From CBDCUW01 sp963734865 (GTDB lineage: Bacteria; Planctomycetota; Planctomycetia; Pirellulales; Pirellulaceae), in NCBI GenBank assembly GCA_963734865.1, contig CAVTIV010000016.1, positions 62,001-126,000 of the forward strand: DNA of 64,000 nt. Reading direction: 5' to 3'. Positions 1-8,343 of the stretch are shown here, piece after piece; within the stretch, counting starts at the first letter, position 1; every line of letters begins with the position of its first letter. The translations under genes and the position numbers were made by a program. The notes below the pieces were generated by a model. The model saw only the letters and a list, made by a program, of their open reading frames with translations. It was not told the DNA's origin and ran no database searches.

Positions 1-587
1 GATCGAGTGATCGAGCCGAGAAGGCTCGATCAACGGCAGAATCAGATCGCCGCGAGCGGTGCCCTTGGCATCGGCGACGCGATCGACAATCGCTTGTGCG
101 CCGCCGAGAACCAATTGCTTGTCCACATGAATTTTTAGTGGCGGATCTGTTGGCGATCCCTGCACAATGCCGGACGCCAAACCCTTGACAACCGCCGGGT
201 TACGGCAGGGAACGATCACCAGCGGCCCACCATCGATCCATGAGCGGGTGGATCCGGTAACAAACAGATGCGTCACGCCTGCGGATTTCAGCGAATCAAT
301 GTATCCGCTAACCATCGCGACCAATTGTTCGAATTCGCTTCGATCGGCCATGCCCGTTTGCTCGAACATCCACTTCGCCGCTGCTTGGACATCGACTTTC
401 GTGATATCCACATCCAGCACCGCCAACGTCGACGCCTCGATGAAGGGCGTTGCCGGGTGCAGGGCCACCGACGCCTGTTCAACATCGTTGATCAAATTCG
501 CCTGGGTGCCGTCACTTCAAGTTGTTGGCCGTTGCTTGCCGAAGCCAACACCATGCAGGCGGCCAACGGAATCAGGATTCGATGCAT
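1..587 (-). CDS. exported protein of unknown function, 3' end outside window, frameshifted
   Basis: The ATG (complement 585-587) overlaps the TGA of the upstream gene by one base, so this is the fourth gene of the sigma-factor operon. The first about 20 residues are a signal peptide (MHRILIPLAACMVLASASNG). The frame is lost near 508-518; from there a second frame stays open to the left edge, with a coherent mixed alpha/beta sequence (for example LAVLDVDITKVDV and HLFVTGSTRSW). A one-base indel explains this. I do not recognise the family. Co-expression with an ECF sigma factor suggests an envelope or stress role, which is inference only. Confidence 0.6.
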
Positions 588-2185
588 CAGTGGTTCCCTT
601 GGATGAGTTCGAGATGGAAAACGGTTTCCGGATCGCCGGGCCAGCGTTCTTCCCGCGTCAGTGTTGCCGTGGTCGCCGAGGTTCGCTGGTAACCGAAGGG
701 TGCCAGCGCAATGCCGTCATTCCAACAAGGCACCGGGCGCAGTGCGTTGATTGTCTTGGGCAGCTCGCCGGCATCGGCCGCATGCATCCGAATCGCTTCG
801 ATGGAAATCAGCAGGTTCCGTGTCTGCAACGTGCGTTGGCCTGCCCGCCGTGCGGCGTCAACGGCGGGCGTCATCATATTCACAAGCGACACCAGAATGT
901 CTCGCTTCGACTGCTGATCGACTGCGGCGGACGTTTCGGCTTTATACTCGGACCACACTTCGGGCGGCAAAAGTGACCACTTGACCCACCCGTCGCGAAT
1001 CCGCGCGAACTTCACAAGAGTTGCCCGCAACACGGCCTCGGGCGCCGAGAGTTCTGTTGCTCGTTCTCCCCACGGAGTCGTGTTGGCCAACAACTCACGC
1101 GATTCGTCAACCATCGTCACGACATAAATACCGGACATCATCTTTGCCGTGACATCGCTGGCATCCCCGGGCATCAACGTCGCGTACGCCTGCTCGGCGA
1201 GCTCTTGAATTCGCACCCGTGCGGCGTCGGCGCCGATGGGATGATCCGGCAAGGGTGCCAGATGATTGGACGATGGTAATAAGGGGTTGATCAATCGCGA
1301 AATCAACACGGATTCGAACTCAATCGAGTCACGTGTCTCGAACAATCGATGCTCGGGCAAACTTGCCAAGGCCCAGTAAAGGTTTGGACATCCCGGTTGC
1401 TCGATGGCTTCCATCACCACATGCATCATCACACTCGAGATGGCGAATCCCACCAGACGGCCAATCAAAAAATCGGTGCTATGCCCGGCAACGTCGGCCA
1501 GCCGAAACCCGATGCGAAGATCTTCGACCGCGTCGTCCCAACGCTGCTCGGCAACCGCCAAACGCGCTCGTAACTGCAGCAACCGAGCGAGCTGCCGCAT
1601 CTCTTGAAACTCTGGTAGCAACGTCTGCACCATCTCCGCAGGCGACAGTTCACCCAACTGCAAGTCATAGTCGATACGCAGATGATTCTCGGCGCGAGCC
1701 AGCTCGCCCAACGCTCGACCACCAAACTTGTTGACAAAATCTCTCAGCTGATCGACGGGAAGCTCGTTCAACGGCATCTCGGACCACTCATCGTACCGCT
1801 GGGCAAATTCGGTTCGCGCCGCCGGGTCGTTCATCGCTTGAATCGCCAGCATCACCGCACGACTGACGAACGGAGACGGATTCTCATTGGTACGCTTTTC
1901 CGGCGCCGGCCAAAACCGATAACGGAGCGCCGGATCGGGCTCGGCCGCAGCAGTGATCTTCAATACTTTCGGGTGATGCTTGACCGGCTCGGCTGGCCTG
2001 GGATCCTGCAGCGACGGTGAGACCAATGTCTGGGCCTCAATGGCGGTCATCGGAATCAGTGTCAATGCAAGGCAAATTCGCAAATTGGTCATGGGCTTGA
2101 TCATTGAAAACAGGTTCATCAGGAAGAAGTTCGGCGGACTCGGGTTCGCCCGATGCGGATGGATGAGATGGGGGACATGTGTCAT
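587..2185 (-). CDS. exported alpha-helical protein of unknown function
   Basis: The ORF is 532 codons and starts with an ATG overlapping the stop of the upstream membrane-protein gene (ATGA type), which points to translational coupling. The first 31 residues are not signal-like, and a good signal peptide begins at an internal Met (complement 2092; MTNLRICLALTLIPMTAIEA), so the true start may be at 2092, 2104 or 2119. The mature part is mostly helical and Ala/Leu/Arg-rich, with no catalytic motif that I recognise. It resembles the long exported hypothetical proteins common in planctomycetes. The following gene overlaps its stop by one base. No function assigned. Confidence 0.75.
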   Translation of the reverse strand: MTHVPHLIHPHRANPSPPNFFLMNLFSMIKPMTNLRICLALTLIPMTAIEAQTLVSPSLQDPRPAEPVKHHPKVLKITAAAEPDPALRYRFWPAPEKRTNENPSPFVSRAVMLAIQAMNDPAARTEFAQRYDEWSEMPLNELPVDQLRDFVNKFGGRALGELARAENHLRIDYDLQLGELSPAEMVQTLLPEFQEMRQLARLLQLRARLAVAEQRWDDAVEDLRIGFRLADVAGHSTDFLIGRLVGFAISSVMMHVVMEAIEQPGCPNLYWALASLPEHRLFETRDSIEFESVLISRLINPLLPSSNHLAPLPDHPIGADAARVRIQELAEQAYATLMPGDASDVTAKMMSGIYVVTMVDESRELLANTTPWGERATELSAPEAVLRATLVKFARIRDGWVKWSLLPPEVWSEYKAETSAAVDQQSKRDILVSLVNMMTPAVDAARRAGQRTLQTRNLLISIEAIRMHAADAGELPKTINALRPVPCWNDGIALAPFGYQRTSATTATLTREERWPGDPETVFHLELIQGNH

Positions 2186-2835
2186 TGGACACCCCCGAAT
2201 GACTCCGCCAGCTCACGCACATCCAGCACAGCCAACGTCTTGACGGACGAGGTCTCTGTCTCAACAAACCTTTCTCTGGCCGGATCGCGATGAAGGAATG
2301 CTTCGTTTCGGACTGAAAAATCAGGCCAGGGCTTTCCCGTCCGGTCGTTGGCCAACAACGAAGAATGAAAATCGGCAAGCGAGTTCGCGCCGCTATCGAA
2401 AACAGGCTGGGCTTGATCGATTCCTGCCTGTCCGCTCCAAAAGGCAAGCAGTTCTGGCTTGTAGACCGCCAGCAATGCGGGCTCCGTGGCCGGTTCCAAG
2501 TCGATCGACGGAACTTCCGGCTTCTGTTGCGGCAGCGTCTTGGCGACGACTTCCTTCGAGCTGATGACCTGACGATCAATGGAAGCGGTTCGATCCAGGG
2601 AAGTTTTTCCGGCCATGTAACCGGCCGGTGCGGCAACGATCGCGGCGATCAAGCCGGCTGCGGCAATCGGCGTCAGTCGTAGCCGTCGGCCCTGACGCTG
2701 CGCTTGTCCAGCATGAAAACCGACTTGATAAAAGACCACCGCAGATTCGATTGTCGCTCGCGCCGGGCGCATTTGCCGCAGCGTTTTGGCAAGGTCGGTT
2801 CGGCCCGCCGGGTGGTTGGAGGATTCAGGATTCAT
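2182..2835 (-). CDS. single-pass membrane protein, possible anti-sigma partner
   Basis: 217 residues. A cytoplasmic basic N-terminus of about 55 residues, with a helical segment (LAKTLRQMRPARATIESAVV), is followed by one membrane helix near residues 57-75 (PIAAAGLIAAIVAAPAGYMA) and a soluble, acidic C-terminal part. The gene begins 9 bases after the ECF sigma gene and overlaps the next gene by 4 bases. Position and topology match the anti-sigma or sigma-linked membrane proteins next to ECF sigma genes in planctomycetes, but no zinc-binding anti-sigma motif is visible. The role is inferred from context. Confidence 0.7.
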   Translation of the reverse strand: MNPESSNHPAGRTDLAKTLRQMRPARATIESAVVFYQVGFHAGQAQRQGRRLRLTPIAAAGLIAAIVAAPAGYMAGKTSLDRTASIDRQVISSKEVVAKTLPQQKPEVPSIDLEPATEPALLAVYKPELLAFWSGQAGIDQAQPVFDSGANSLADFHSSLLANDRTGKPWPDFSVRNEAFLHRDPARERFVETETSSVKTLAVLDVRELAESFGGVQ

Positions 2836-2844
2836 GGCAAAGCC

Positions 2845-3363
2845 TCAGGGCAAAGACGTTTTGGTCGGCCCCAGCGGCACGACCAAATGATCAGGATTGA
2901 ATTTTTGTTGCAACGTTTGCAGCCCGCGGCCAAACGCGCGGTGCGCCGTAGCACGCGATCCGCCGACCACGCCTGCGATCGACGCGAACGACATTTCTCC
3001 CCACAGGTGCATCACGATGATCTCGCGCTCGGGCGAGGGCAGTGCCTGCAATGCGGCCGTGACCTCGGCGGCATCGAGCCGCTGCTGGGCCGACATCGAC
3101 TGGCAATCAAACCACACCTGGGTTGCAGCCGCCGACTCACGCGTGCGTCGTCGCTTGCTGCTGCGATGCCACTGCAACAATCGGTTCCGCGTCACGCGAA
3201 CGAGCCACCCCATCGGGTCGGCGGGCAGATCGTTTTGCGATGCCAGTGCGACAAAGGCCTCTTGAACCGCATCCTCGGCCGGACCGCCGATCGATCGGGC
3301 GACCAGCAGCAATCGGTCGGCATGCTCGCCCCACAGTTCCGCCAGTGTCGTCGCGTCGATCAC
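2845..3363 (-). CDS. ECF-type RNA polymerase sigma factor
   Basis: 172 residues, the usual ECF length. Region 2 is visible near residues 25-65 (EDAVQEAFVALAS, then GWLVRVTRNRLLQW). Region 4 is near residues 105-160 (ALPSPEREIIVMHLWGEMSF, then an HTH around SIAGVVGGSRATAHRAFGRG). It directs core RNA polymerase to a small set of promoters. It heads an operon of at least four genes transcribed leftward: membrane protein, then two exported proteins. No promoter motif could be fixed with confidence in the 180 bases upstream. ECF assignment is secure; the regulon is unknown. Confidence 0.9.
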   Translation of the reverse strand: MIDATTLAELWGEHADRLLLVARSIGGPAEDAVQEAFVALASQNDLPADPMGWLVRVTRNRLLQWHRSSKRRRTRESAAATQVWFDCQSMSAQQRLDAAEVTAALQALPSPEREIIVMHLWGEMSFASIAGVVGGSRATAHRAFGRGLQTLQQKFNPDHLVVPLGPTKTSLP

Positions 3364-3543
3364 GAAAAGACTCTACTCCGCAACTCAGCACTCGGAATCT
3401 CCGTACCCGGATTTGAACTCGCCCATCTGGACGAATCGACACTGTTCGTTGTGTCTTCCGAGATCAAGGATGCCACGCCGGCGACGCCATCTCAATCTTT
3501 TGCCGGTATTTTTCCAAAAGTCCCACCGGCTCCCGCAAAGCTT

Positions 3544-3852
3544 TCATTCGAGATTGCTGTCGAAAACCTGCACGCCGGCCCAATTTGACTTCTGCTGTTC
3601 GATGAATTGCAGATGACGCGGGGCCGTTTGATAAGCGTCATGCGCGGACCGATCCTGAAAGACGCAGTGCAAGGAGACGTCGAATTCGGCGTTCACCTCA
3701 CGATTCAGTTCCACCTCGCGTCTGCCAACCGCGAAATCGATCAACCCGTCATGGTCGTCCAAATAGTATTGGCAAGCCGCGATCAGTCTAGCGACAGCCT
3801 CTTCGCTGCGGTCGTTGAGAGTAAAAAAGACGTGGTGGGCGAGTCGAGCCAT
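3544..3852 (-). CDS. Dabb (stress-responsive A/B barrel) family protein
   Basis: 102 residues from an ATG at complement 3852; a GTG four codons upstream (3864) is an alternative. The sequence has the Dabb ferredoxin-like pattern: N-terminal ARLAHHVFFTLNDRS (His followed by a hydrophobic strand), then VGRREVELNREV, FDVSLHCVFQD and YQTAPRHLQFIEQ. Family members are small dimeric alpha/beta barrels, some enzymatic, many of unknown role. The gene is monocistronic, with no linked pathway genes. The family call is by pattern recognition. Confidence 0.85.
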   Translation of the reverse strand: MARLAHHVFFTLNDRSEEAVARLIAACQYYLDDHDGLIDFAVGRREVELNREVNAEFDVSLHCVFQDRSAHDAYQTAPRHLQFIEQQKSNWAGVQVFDSNLE

Positions 3853-4030
3853 GGGAGTCGTCACTGCTGTAGGGCGGAAGTGTCAAGAAAACCGCGGACA
3901 GCTTCCAACAGAATCGGCCGATGATCAACCAGCCTTCGAACTGTGAAGATTTCCTTCCCGAAACTCAACCCTCTGCCAGCCGCTGCCGCTTGACCCAGCC
4001 CAAACTCGGATCGACCCGACAAATAATCGC

Positions 4031-4060
4031 TTGACTTAAATGCATATCGCATATATGCTT
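4031..4060 (+). promoter_or_regulatory. putative promoter/operator of the nrtR-like operon
   Basis: TTGACT (4031-4036) could be a -35 element. Immediately downstream lies the inverted repeat GCATAT-5-ATATGC (4042-4047 and 4053-4058), which also contains the perfect palindrome GCATATATGC (4049-4058). The AT-rich block is unusual in this GC-rich region. It ends just before the ATG at 4062, so if this is the promoter, translation may start downstream, for example at the GTG at 4143. NrtR repressors autoregulate through palindromes, so this is a natural operator candidate. The -10 element is not clear. Confidence 0.45.
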
Positions 4061-4061
4061 C

Positions 4062-4912
4062 ATGTATCTAAGCAAGCTGGGCGAAAGTGAGCTCCAGCCA
4101 CAACGGTTTTATGCGGTGCAGATCCACGATCCGGGTGCGTCGGTGAAAAAGAATCACAAGCGATCCTACGAAGTGCAAGAGCAAGCCTTTCTGGCCTCTT
4201 ATGATGCGTCACACTATCCGCATCCGTCGCTGTCGGTGGACGTGGCGTTGGTGACCGCCGACGGGCTGGGACTCGCGCGGTCTTGATCGAGCGACAGGAA
4301 CATCCCAATCGGGGCAAGTGGAGCCTGCCCGGTGGATTCGTGGGGATGGATGAGTCGTTGCACGATGCCGCCGCGCGAGTCTTGCAAACGAAGGTGGGTG
4401 TCAGCGGAATATTTTTGGAACAACTGTACACCTTTGGTCAGCCCGATCGCGATCCGCGGACGAGAGTCGTCACGGTCGCCTATTACGCGCTTGTCGACCC
4501 GAACAAACTTTCCTTTCTCGACGACGGCCACCAAGCACGCTTGGCAACCATCGACGTACCGTGGTCGGGTGAGCGAGGCGGCAAGGTGCAGGCCCGAGAT
4601 GACGACGGCAAGCTGTTGCCGCTGGCCTTTGATCACGCCGAAATTTTGGGGCTCGTCGTGCAGCGTCTTCGTGGCAAGCTCGACTATGCCCCGATCGGAT
4701 TCGAACTGCTGCCACGCAAGTTCACCTTACGGATGCTGCAGACGATCCATGAAACCATTCTTGGGCGTCGCTTGAACAAAGACTCGTTCCGCCGACGGAT
4801 GATTGCGACCGGCCTACTCTCGGCGACCGGCCAACTGGAGAAAGACGTCGGACATCGCCCCGCCGAGCTCTATCGCTTCAAACGCGGCGGACGTCGCGAT
4901 GGAGGGGACTGA
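4062..4912 (+). CDS. nrtR: NrtR-type transcriptional regulator (degenerate Nudix domain plus winged helix), frameshifted
   Basis: NrtR proteins repress NAD-metabolism genes and sense ADP-ribose-type ligands through a catalytically dead Nudix domain. The N-terminal ORF (4062-4286) carries FLASYDASHYPHPSLSVDVA. After a one-base loss at about 4280 (GCGCGG needs a further G) the second ORF continues ERQEHPNRGKWSLPGGFVGM. The Nudix box keeps its G and first E but reads RVLQTK where REXXEE is expected, so hydrolysis is unlikely. The C-terminus (IGFELLPRKFTLRMLQTIHE, then LNKDSFRRRM and RPAELYRF) is the characteristic NrtR winged helix. Start could be 4062 or GTG 4143. It is the first gene of a four-gene operon; the next gene starts one base after its stop. 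Confidence 0.85.
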
Positions 4913-4913
4913 C

Positions 4914-5981
4914 ATGATCAGCGCGCACCCGGTGGAGGAAGCCAATGCCCTGACGAGCAGCGGCGCGGCTGTGAATCTGCTACTGCTCTTTGCGATTGTC
5001 ATTTTGCTCGCCCAGATCGCGGCCTGGTTGGCATGGGTCTGCTTGCGCTACGACCACCGTGAGTGGATGGTTCGGCTGTTTGACTCCGAGAGCTACCCCA
5101 GCGGTTCGATCTGGCAGGCTCTGGGCAACGAGATGTTGGTGCGGCTCAGCCCGGCCAGGCATCATCCGTTTGCCCGGCTCGATGCGATCCGATCGCCAGG
5201 TTGCGACTACCGGCTGACCGCGCCGCTAGCCGTTGGCGATCTGTGCGACGTGTACCATGCGATCAGCCACGATCGTCCGCTCGTTGTGAAGGTCCCGCGC
5301 GTCTCTGGCTGCGACCACCTGCTGATCAAGGAGCAGAGGATTCTTCGCGAGTTGGCCGATCGCAGTGGCGGGAACCCTTATCATCGCTACTTCCCGGCAC
5401 CGAGCGAATGGTTTCGCTCGGGCGATCGCGTGATTTCCGTGATCGACTATCGCCAAGGTTACTTCACCGCTGGTGAGATTCGGCAGCGTTATCCCGCTGG
5501 CGTCGATGCGTGTCACCTGGCTTGGATGTTCAATCGCACGTTGGAAGCGCTCGGCTTCGCCCATCGCGCCGGATGGATTCATGGTGCGGTGCTGCCGCCC
5601 CATCTGCTGTTTCACCCCGAAAGCCATGGACTGCAGATCATCGGATGGACCCACTCGGAGCGTCTGGGCAGACCGCTGCGAATCGCCTCGCGAAAGTTCA
5701 AAGCTTGGTACCCGGCGGAGTGCCATCGCCGTTTAGCGGCAACGCCGGCGACGGATATTTTCCTGGCCGCGAAGACGATCCTCTGGCTGGCTGGTGGCAA
5801 TCCCGTTAGTGATAAGTTGCCCGATCAACTGCCCAGCTCGATTCGTGGTTTGCTCCGCGATTGCCTGGCGGCATCCCCGTCCCACCGTCCTGATGATGCC
5901 TGGGCGTTGCACGAACAGTTCCGTGAGCTGTGGGAGGATCTGTTTGGTCCTCCGAAGTTTTGTCACCTCAACATGTCCTGA
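4914..5981 (+). CDS. membrane-anchored pseudokinase (Ser/Thr kinase fold)
   Basis: 355 residues. The ATG is 1 base after the nrtR stop, with a GGAGGGG ribosome site just upstream. There is a membrane helix at residues 21-43 and a kinase-like domain at about 97-345. The ATP-site lysine (LVVKVPR, K126) and the helix-C glutamate (IKEQRIL, E140) are kept. The catalytic HRD is replaced by HGA (residues 223-225, WIHGAVLPPHLLFH) and DFG by GWT (244-246). It therefore probably does not phosphorylate proteins and may act as a nucleotide-dependent scaffold or sensor. It sits between the NrtR regulator and a VWA protein, with a 15-base gap to the latter. Fold assignment is fairly sure; function is inferred. 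Confidence 0.8.
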   Translation: MISAHPVEEANALTSSGAAVNLLLLFAIVILLAQIAAWLAWVCLRYDHREWMVRLFDSESYPSGSIWQALGNEMLVRLSPARHHPFARLDAIRSPGCDYRLTAPLAVGDLCDVYHAISHDRPLVVKVPRVSGCDHLLIKEQRILRELADRSGGNPYHRYFPAPSEWFRSGDRVISVIDYRQGYFTAGEIRQRYPAGVDACHLAWMFNRTLEALGFAHRAGWIHGAVLPPHLLFHPESHGLQIIGWTHSERLGRPLRIASRKFKAWYPAECHRRLAATPATDIFLAAKTILWLAGGNPVSDKLPDQLPSSIRGLLRDCLAASPSHRPDDAWALHEQFRELWEDLFGPPKFCHLNMS

Positions 5982-5996
5982 GAGAAGGAGAGACAA

Positions 5997-6953
5997 ATGG
6001 GTACGACCTGCTGGTCCGACGATCACTATCGCAATCGAGCCGCTCATCGACGAGCGACCGGACAGACCGCGTTCGGTTATGACGACGACATCCGCGCCCA
6101 ACGGGTGGCGGCCGAGGTCAATTCGTTGATGGATCCGGCAAAGCTTTCCAATGGGCGGCGCGAGTCTCGCGACAGCGATGCCCACCCGAGCAGCAATGCC
6201 GTCGCCGTGCTGTTTGACGTGACCGGATCGATGCATCAGGTTCCGCGAATCTTGCAACAGAATCTGTGCACCCTGTTTGATCTGTTGCTGCGACGCGAAT
6301 ATGTCAACGATCCGGCGATTCTGGTCGGTGGCATTGGCGATGCAACCTGCGACCGAGCACCGTTGCAGGTCGGCCAATTCGAGTCGGGCAATGAGATCGA
6401 GGACGATTTAAGCCGGTTGTTTCTCGAGGGCGGTGGCGGTGGGCAGAAGACAGAGTCATACGAATTGGCGCTCTACTTTCTGGCCCGCAAAACGTCCATC
6501 GATTGCCATGCCAAACGCGGTCGAAAGGGCTATGCCTTCTTGATCGGCGACGAATTGCCCTACCGGCGTGTCAAACGACGCGAGGTGCAGCATGTGTTCG
6601 GAGATTCGTTGCCCGCGGACATTCCGCTTCAAGAGATCATCGCCGAGGTCCGCCAGAAGTATGAGTTGTACTTCGTTCTGCCAAATCTGACCTCCTATTA
6701 CGACGATCCCGAGATCATGAAATGTTGGCGAACGTTGCTGGGCCAGTACGTCCTGCGGCTGAATGATCCGTCGGGGATCAGTGAGTTGATCGCATCGACC
6801 ATCGGTCTGTCCGAAGAATCGGTCCCTTGGAGCGAGCTGTCCGATCAGCTGCGGCGGACGGGGGCCTCGCGAAATGTTGCCCAGGCCGTTTCCGAGGCGC
6901 TGGCGGGAATGCACGGGCGTGCCTTGCACGGCACGGGCCTGACTTCGTTCTGA
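5997..6953 (+). CDS. von Willebrand factor A domain protein
   Basis: 318 residues, preceded by a strong purine-rich ribosome site (GAAGGAGAG). The N-terminal 65 residues are polar. The VWA domain begins with NAVAVLFDVTGSMHQ, which has the metal-site pattern D74-V-T-G-S78. A Gly-rich loop, GGGGGQKTESYELAL, supplies the likely second metal ligand, and AFLIGDELPY the third. No signal peptide or membrane helix, so it is cytoplasmic. VWA domains bind Mg or other divalent metals and assemble protein complexes. Co-transcription with a pseudokinase recalls TerY-type VWA/kinase pairs, but this cluster has no PP2C phosphatase or Ter proteins. Partner proteins are inferred. Confidence 0.85.
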   Translation: MGTTCWSDDHYRNRAAHRRATGQTAFGYDDDIRAQRVAAEVNSLMDPAKLSNGRRESRDSDAHPSSNAVAVLFDVTGSMHQVPRILQQNLCTLFDLLLRREYVNDPAILVGGIGDATCDRAPLQVGQFESGNEIEDDLSRLFLEGGGGGQKTESYELALYFLARKTSIDCHAKRGRKGYAFLIGDELPYRRVKRREVQHVFGDSLPADIPLQEIIAEVRQKYELYFVLPNLTSYYDDPEIMKCWRTLLGQYVLRLNDPSGISELIASTIGLSEESVPWSELSDQLRRTGASRNVAQAVSEALAGMHGRALHGTGLTSF

Positions 6954-7002
6954 ATATCCGTGCTGACAGAGCCCGGGTGTGCATCATCGACGGGAGGAAA
7001 AC

Positions 7003-8343
7003 ATGAAAGCGATTATCACCCTCGGCTTGGGCTTTGGGGATGAAGGCAAAGGGGCGACGGTCGACTATCTGACCCGCACGCTGGGAGCGGATCTGGTTGT
7101 GCGTTACAGCGGCGGTGCGCAAGCAGGACACAACGTCGAACTTGCCAGCGGTCGGCGGCACACCTTTTCACAATTTGGTGCCGGCACGCTGGCGGGTGCC
7201 AAGACCTATCTGGGTCCGCGGATGATCATCAGCCCCTGTGCGATGGTTCCCGAAGCGGAGCATTTGCGAGTGCTGGGTGTCGGCGACCCGTGGTCCAGAC
7301 TGCTGGTCCACCCCGACTGTATCGTCTCCACGGTTTATCACCGGCTGATGAATCGATTGCGGGAAAAATCTCGCGGCCCAGAATGTCACGGTTCGTGTGG
7401 ATTGGGAATCGGCGAGTCGAGAAACTATTGGCTACGCTACGGGCAAGATTCAGTCTTCGCCGGTGACCTGATGGACCGCCGTACGCTGATCACGAAGCTC
7501 GCCTTATTGCGCGATCGATTGTTGATCGAAATGCAAGAACTGCCACGACTCGACGGCGAGATGTCAGCGATGATGTACGGCAGGTGGCCGGTGGACGAAG
7601 CGGAATCACTACGACTTGCGGCCCAGGAAATCGTGACCGCCGGTCGCATGCCGCGGTGCGACACGGTCATCTTCGAGGGCGCGCAGGGGACGTTGTTGGA
7701 TGAATGCAAGGGGCTTCATCCCTATACGACCTGGAGCACCGTCACCGCCCTGCATGCCTTCGAGATGCTGGCGGAATTTCCTGACGCGGAGACGATGGTG
7801 ATTGGAATCACGCGCGGCTATGCGACCCGACATGGCGCGGGCCCCTTTCCCACTTGGTGCCCCAAGATGTCGGCGAGGATGAACGATCCGGGCAACCCAA
7901 GCAACCACTGGCAAGGGACGATCCGTTTTGGTCCGTTGGATCTTGTCTTGACCGAATACGCGGCTCGGGTCTCAGGTATTGATGGGATCTTCGTCAACGG
8001 ACTTGATCAACTGCCGAGCCAGCGTCGTATTGCCGTCGCCTATCACAACCACTGCAACCGCCTTGAGGAGCCGGATAGCCAGCACCAGCAACGGGAGCTG
8101 ACCACGCTTCTCGAATCGGTCGTGCCGGTCGAGCACGAGACGAGCGAAGAGGGAATGCTGGAATTGCTCGCGGGCATCGCACCGATTGTTGGCGTCGGAC
8201 GGGGGGCGAGCCATACCGACCGCCAACTGACGAGTCGGCTGTCGGCAAATTCTCAGTTGCCGACCCGTCAACCAAATTGCCTCCGAGCAGCCGAAATCGA
8301 CAACCAGCCCGAAAGCATTCAAAGGGTCTTGCGATGCGAATGA
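7003..8343 (+). CDS. divergent adenylosuccinate synthetase (PurA)-like enzyme
   Basis: 446 residues, GGGAGGA ribosome site; E. coli PurA has 432. PurA catalyses GTP-dependent coupling of IMP and aspartate. Family hallmarks: GLGFGDEGKG (catalytic D13 kept), RYSGGAQAGH (H43, equivalent to the catalytic His, kept), FEGAQGTLLDECKGLHPY, and ATRHGAGPFPTW. Departures: GGHN reads GGAQ, and the aspartate-binding RXRRXGWLD segment reads GTIRFGPLDLV, keeping one Arg. The IMP-loop region is rearranged to HGSCGLGIGE. These changes suggest a different amino or nucleotide substrate, as in phage PurZ-type relatives. It is the last gene of the NrtR operon, not near other purine genes. The 3' end overlaps the convergent FHA gene by 25 bases. 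Confidence 0.82.
   Translation: MKAIITLGLGFGDEGKGATVDYLTRTLGADLVVRYSGGAQAGHNVELASGRRHTFSQFGAGTLAGAKTYLGPRMIISPCAMVPEAEHLRVLGVGDPWSRLLVHPDCIVSTVYHRLMNRLREKSRGPECHGSCGLGIGESRNYWLRYGQDSVFAGDLMDRRTLITKLALLRDRLLIEMQELPRLDGEMSAMMYGRWPVDEAESLRLAAQEIVTAGRMPRCDTVIFEGAQGTLLDECKGLHPYTTWSTVTALHAFEMLAEFPDAETMVIGITRGYATRHGAGPFPTWCPKMSARMNDPGNPSNHWQGTIRFGPLDLVLTEYAARVSGIDGIFVNGLDQLPSQRRIAVAYHNHCNRLEEPDSQHQQRELTTLLESVVPVEHETSEEGMLELLAGIAPIVGVGRGASHTDRQLTSRLSANSQLPTRQPNCLRAAEIDNQPESIQRVLRCE

Noticed and set aside
167..976. Plus-strand 269-codon ORF over the sigma-operon genes
   Set aside because: It lies antisense to two genes in coupled translation and has no coherent domain; it is a shadow.
3390..3440. tRNA-like T-arm pattern (GGATTTGAAC)
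   Set aside because: No matching D or anticodon arms and no acceptor stem; only the T-loop-like string is present.
5997..6953. TerY-type tellurium resistance system
   Set aside because: VWA and kinase-like genes are present but no TerC/TerD or PP2C genes, and the kinase is catalytically dead.
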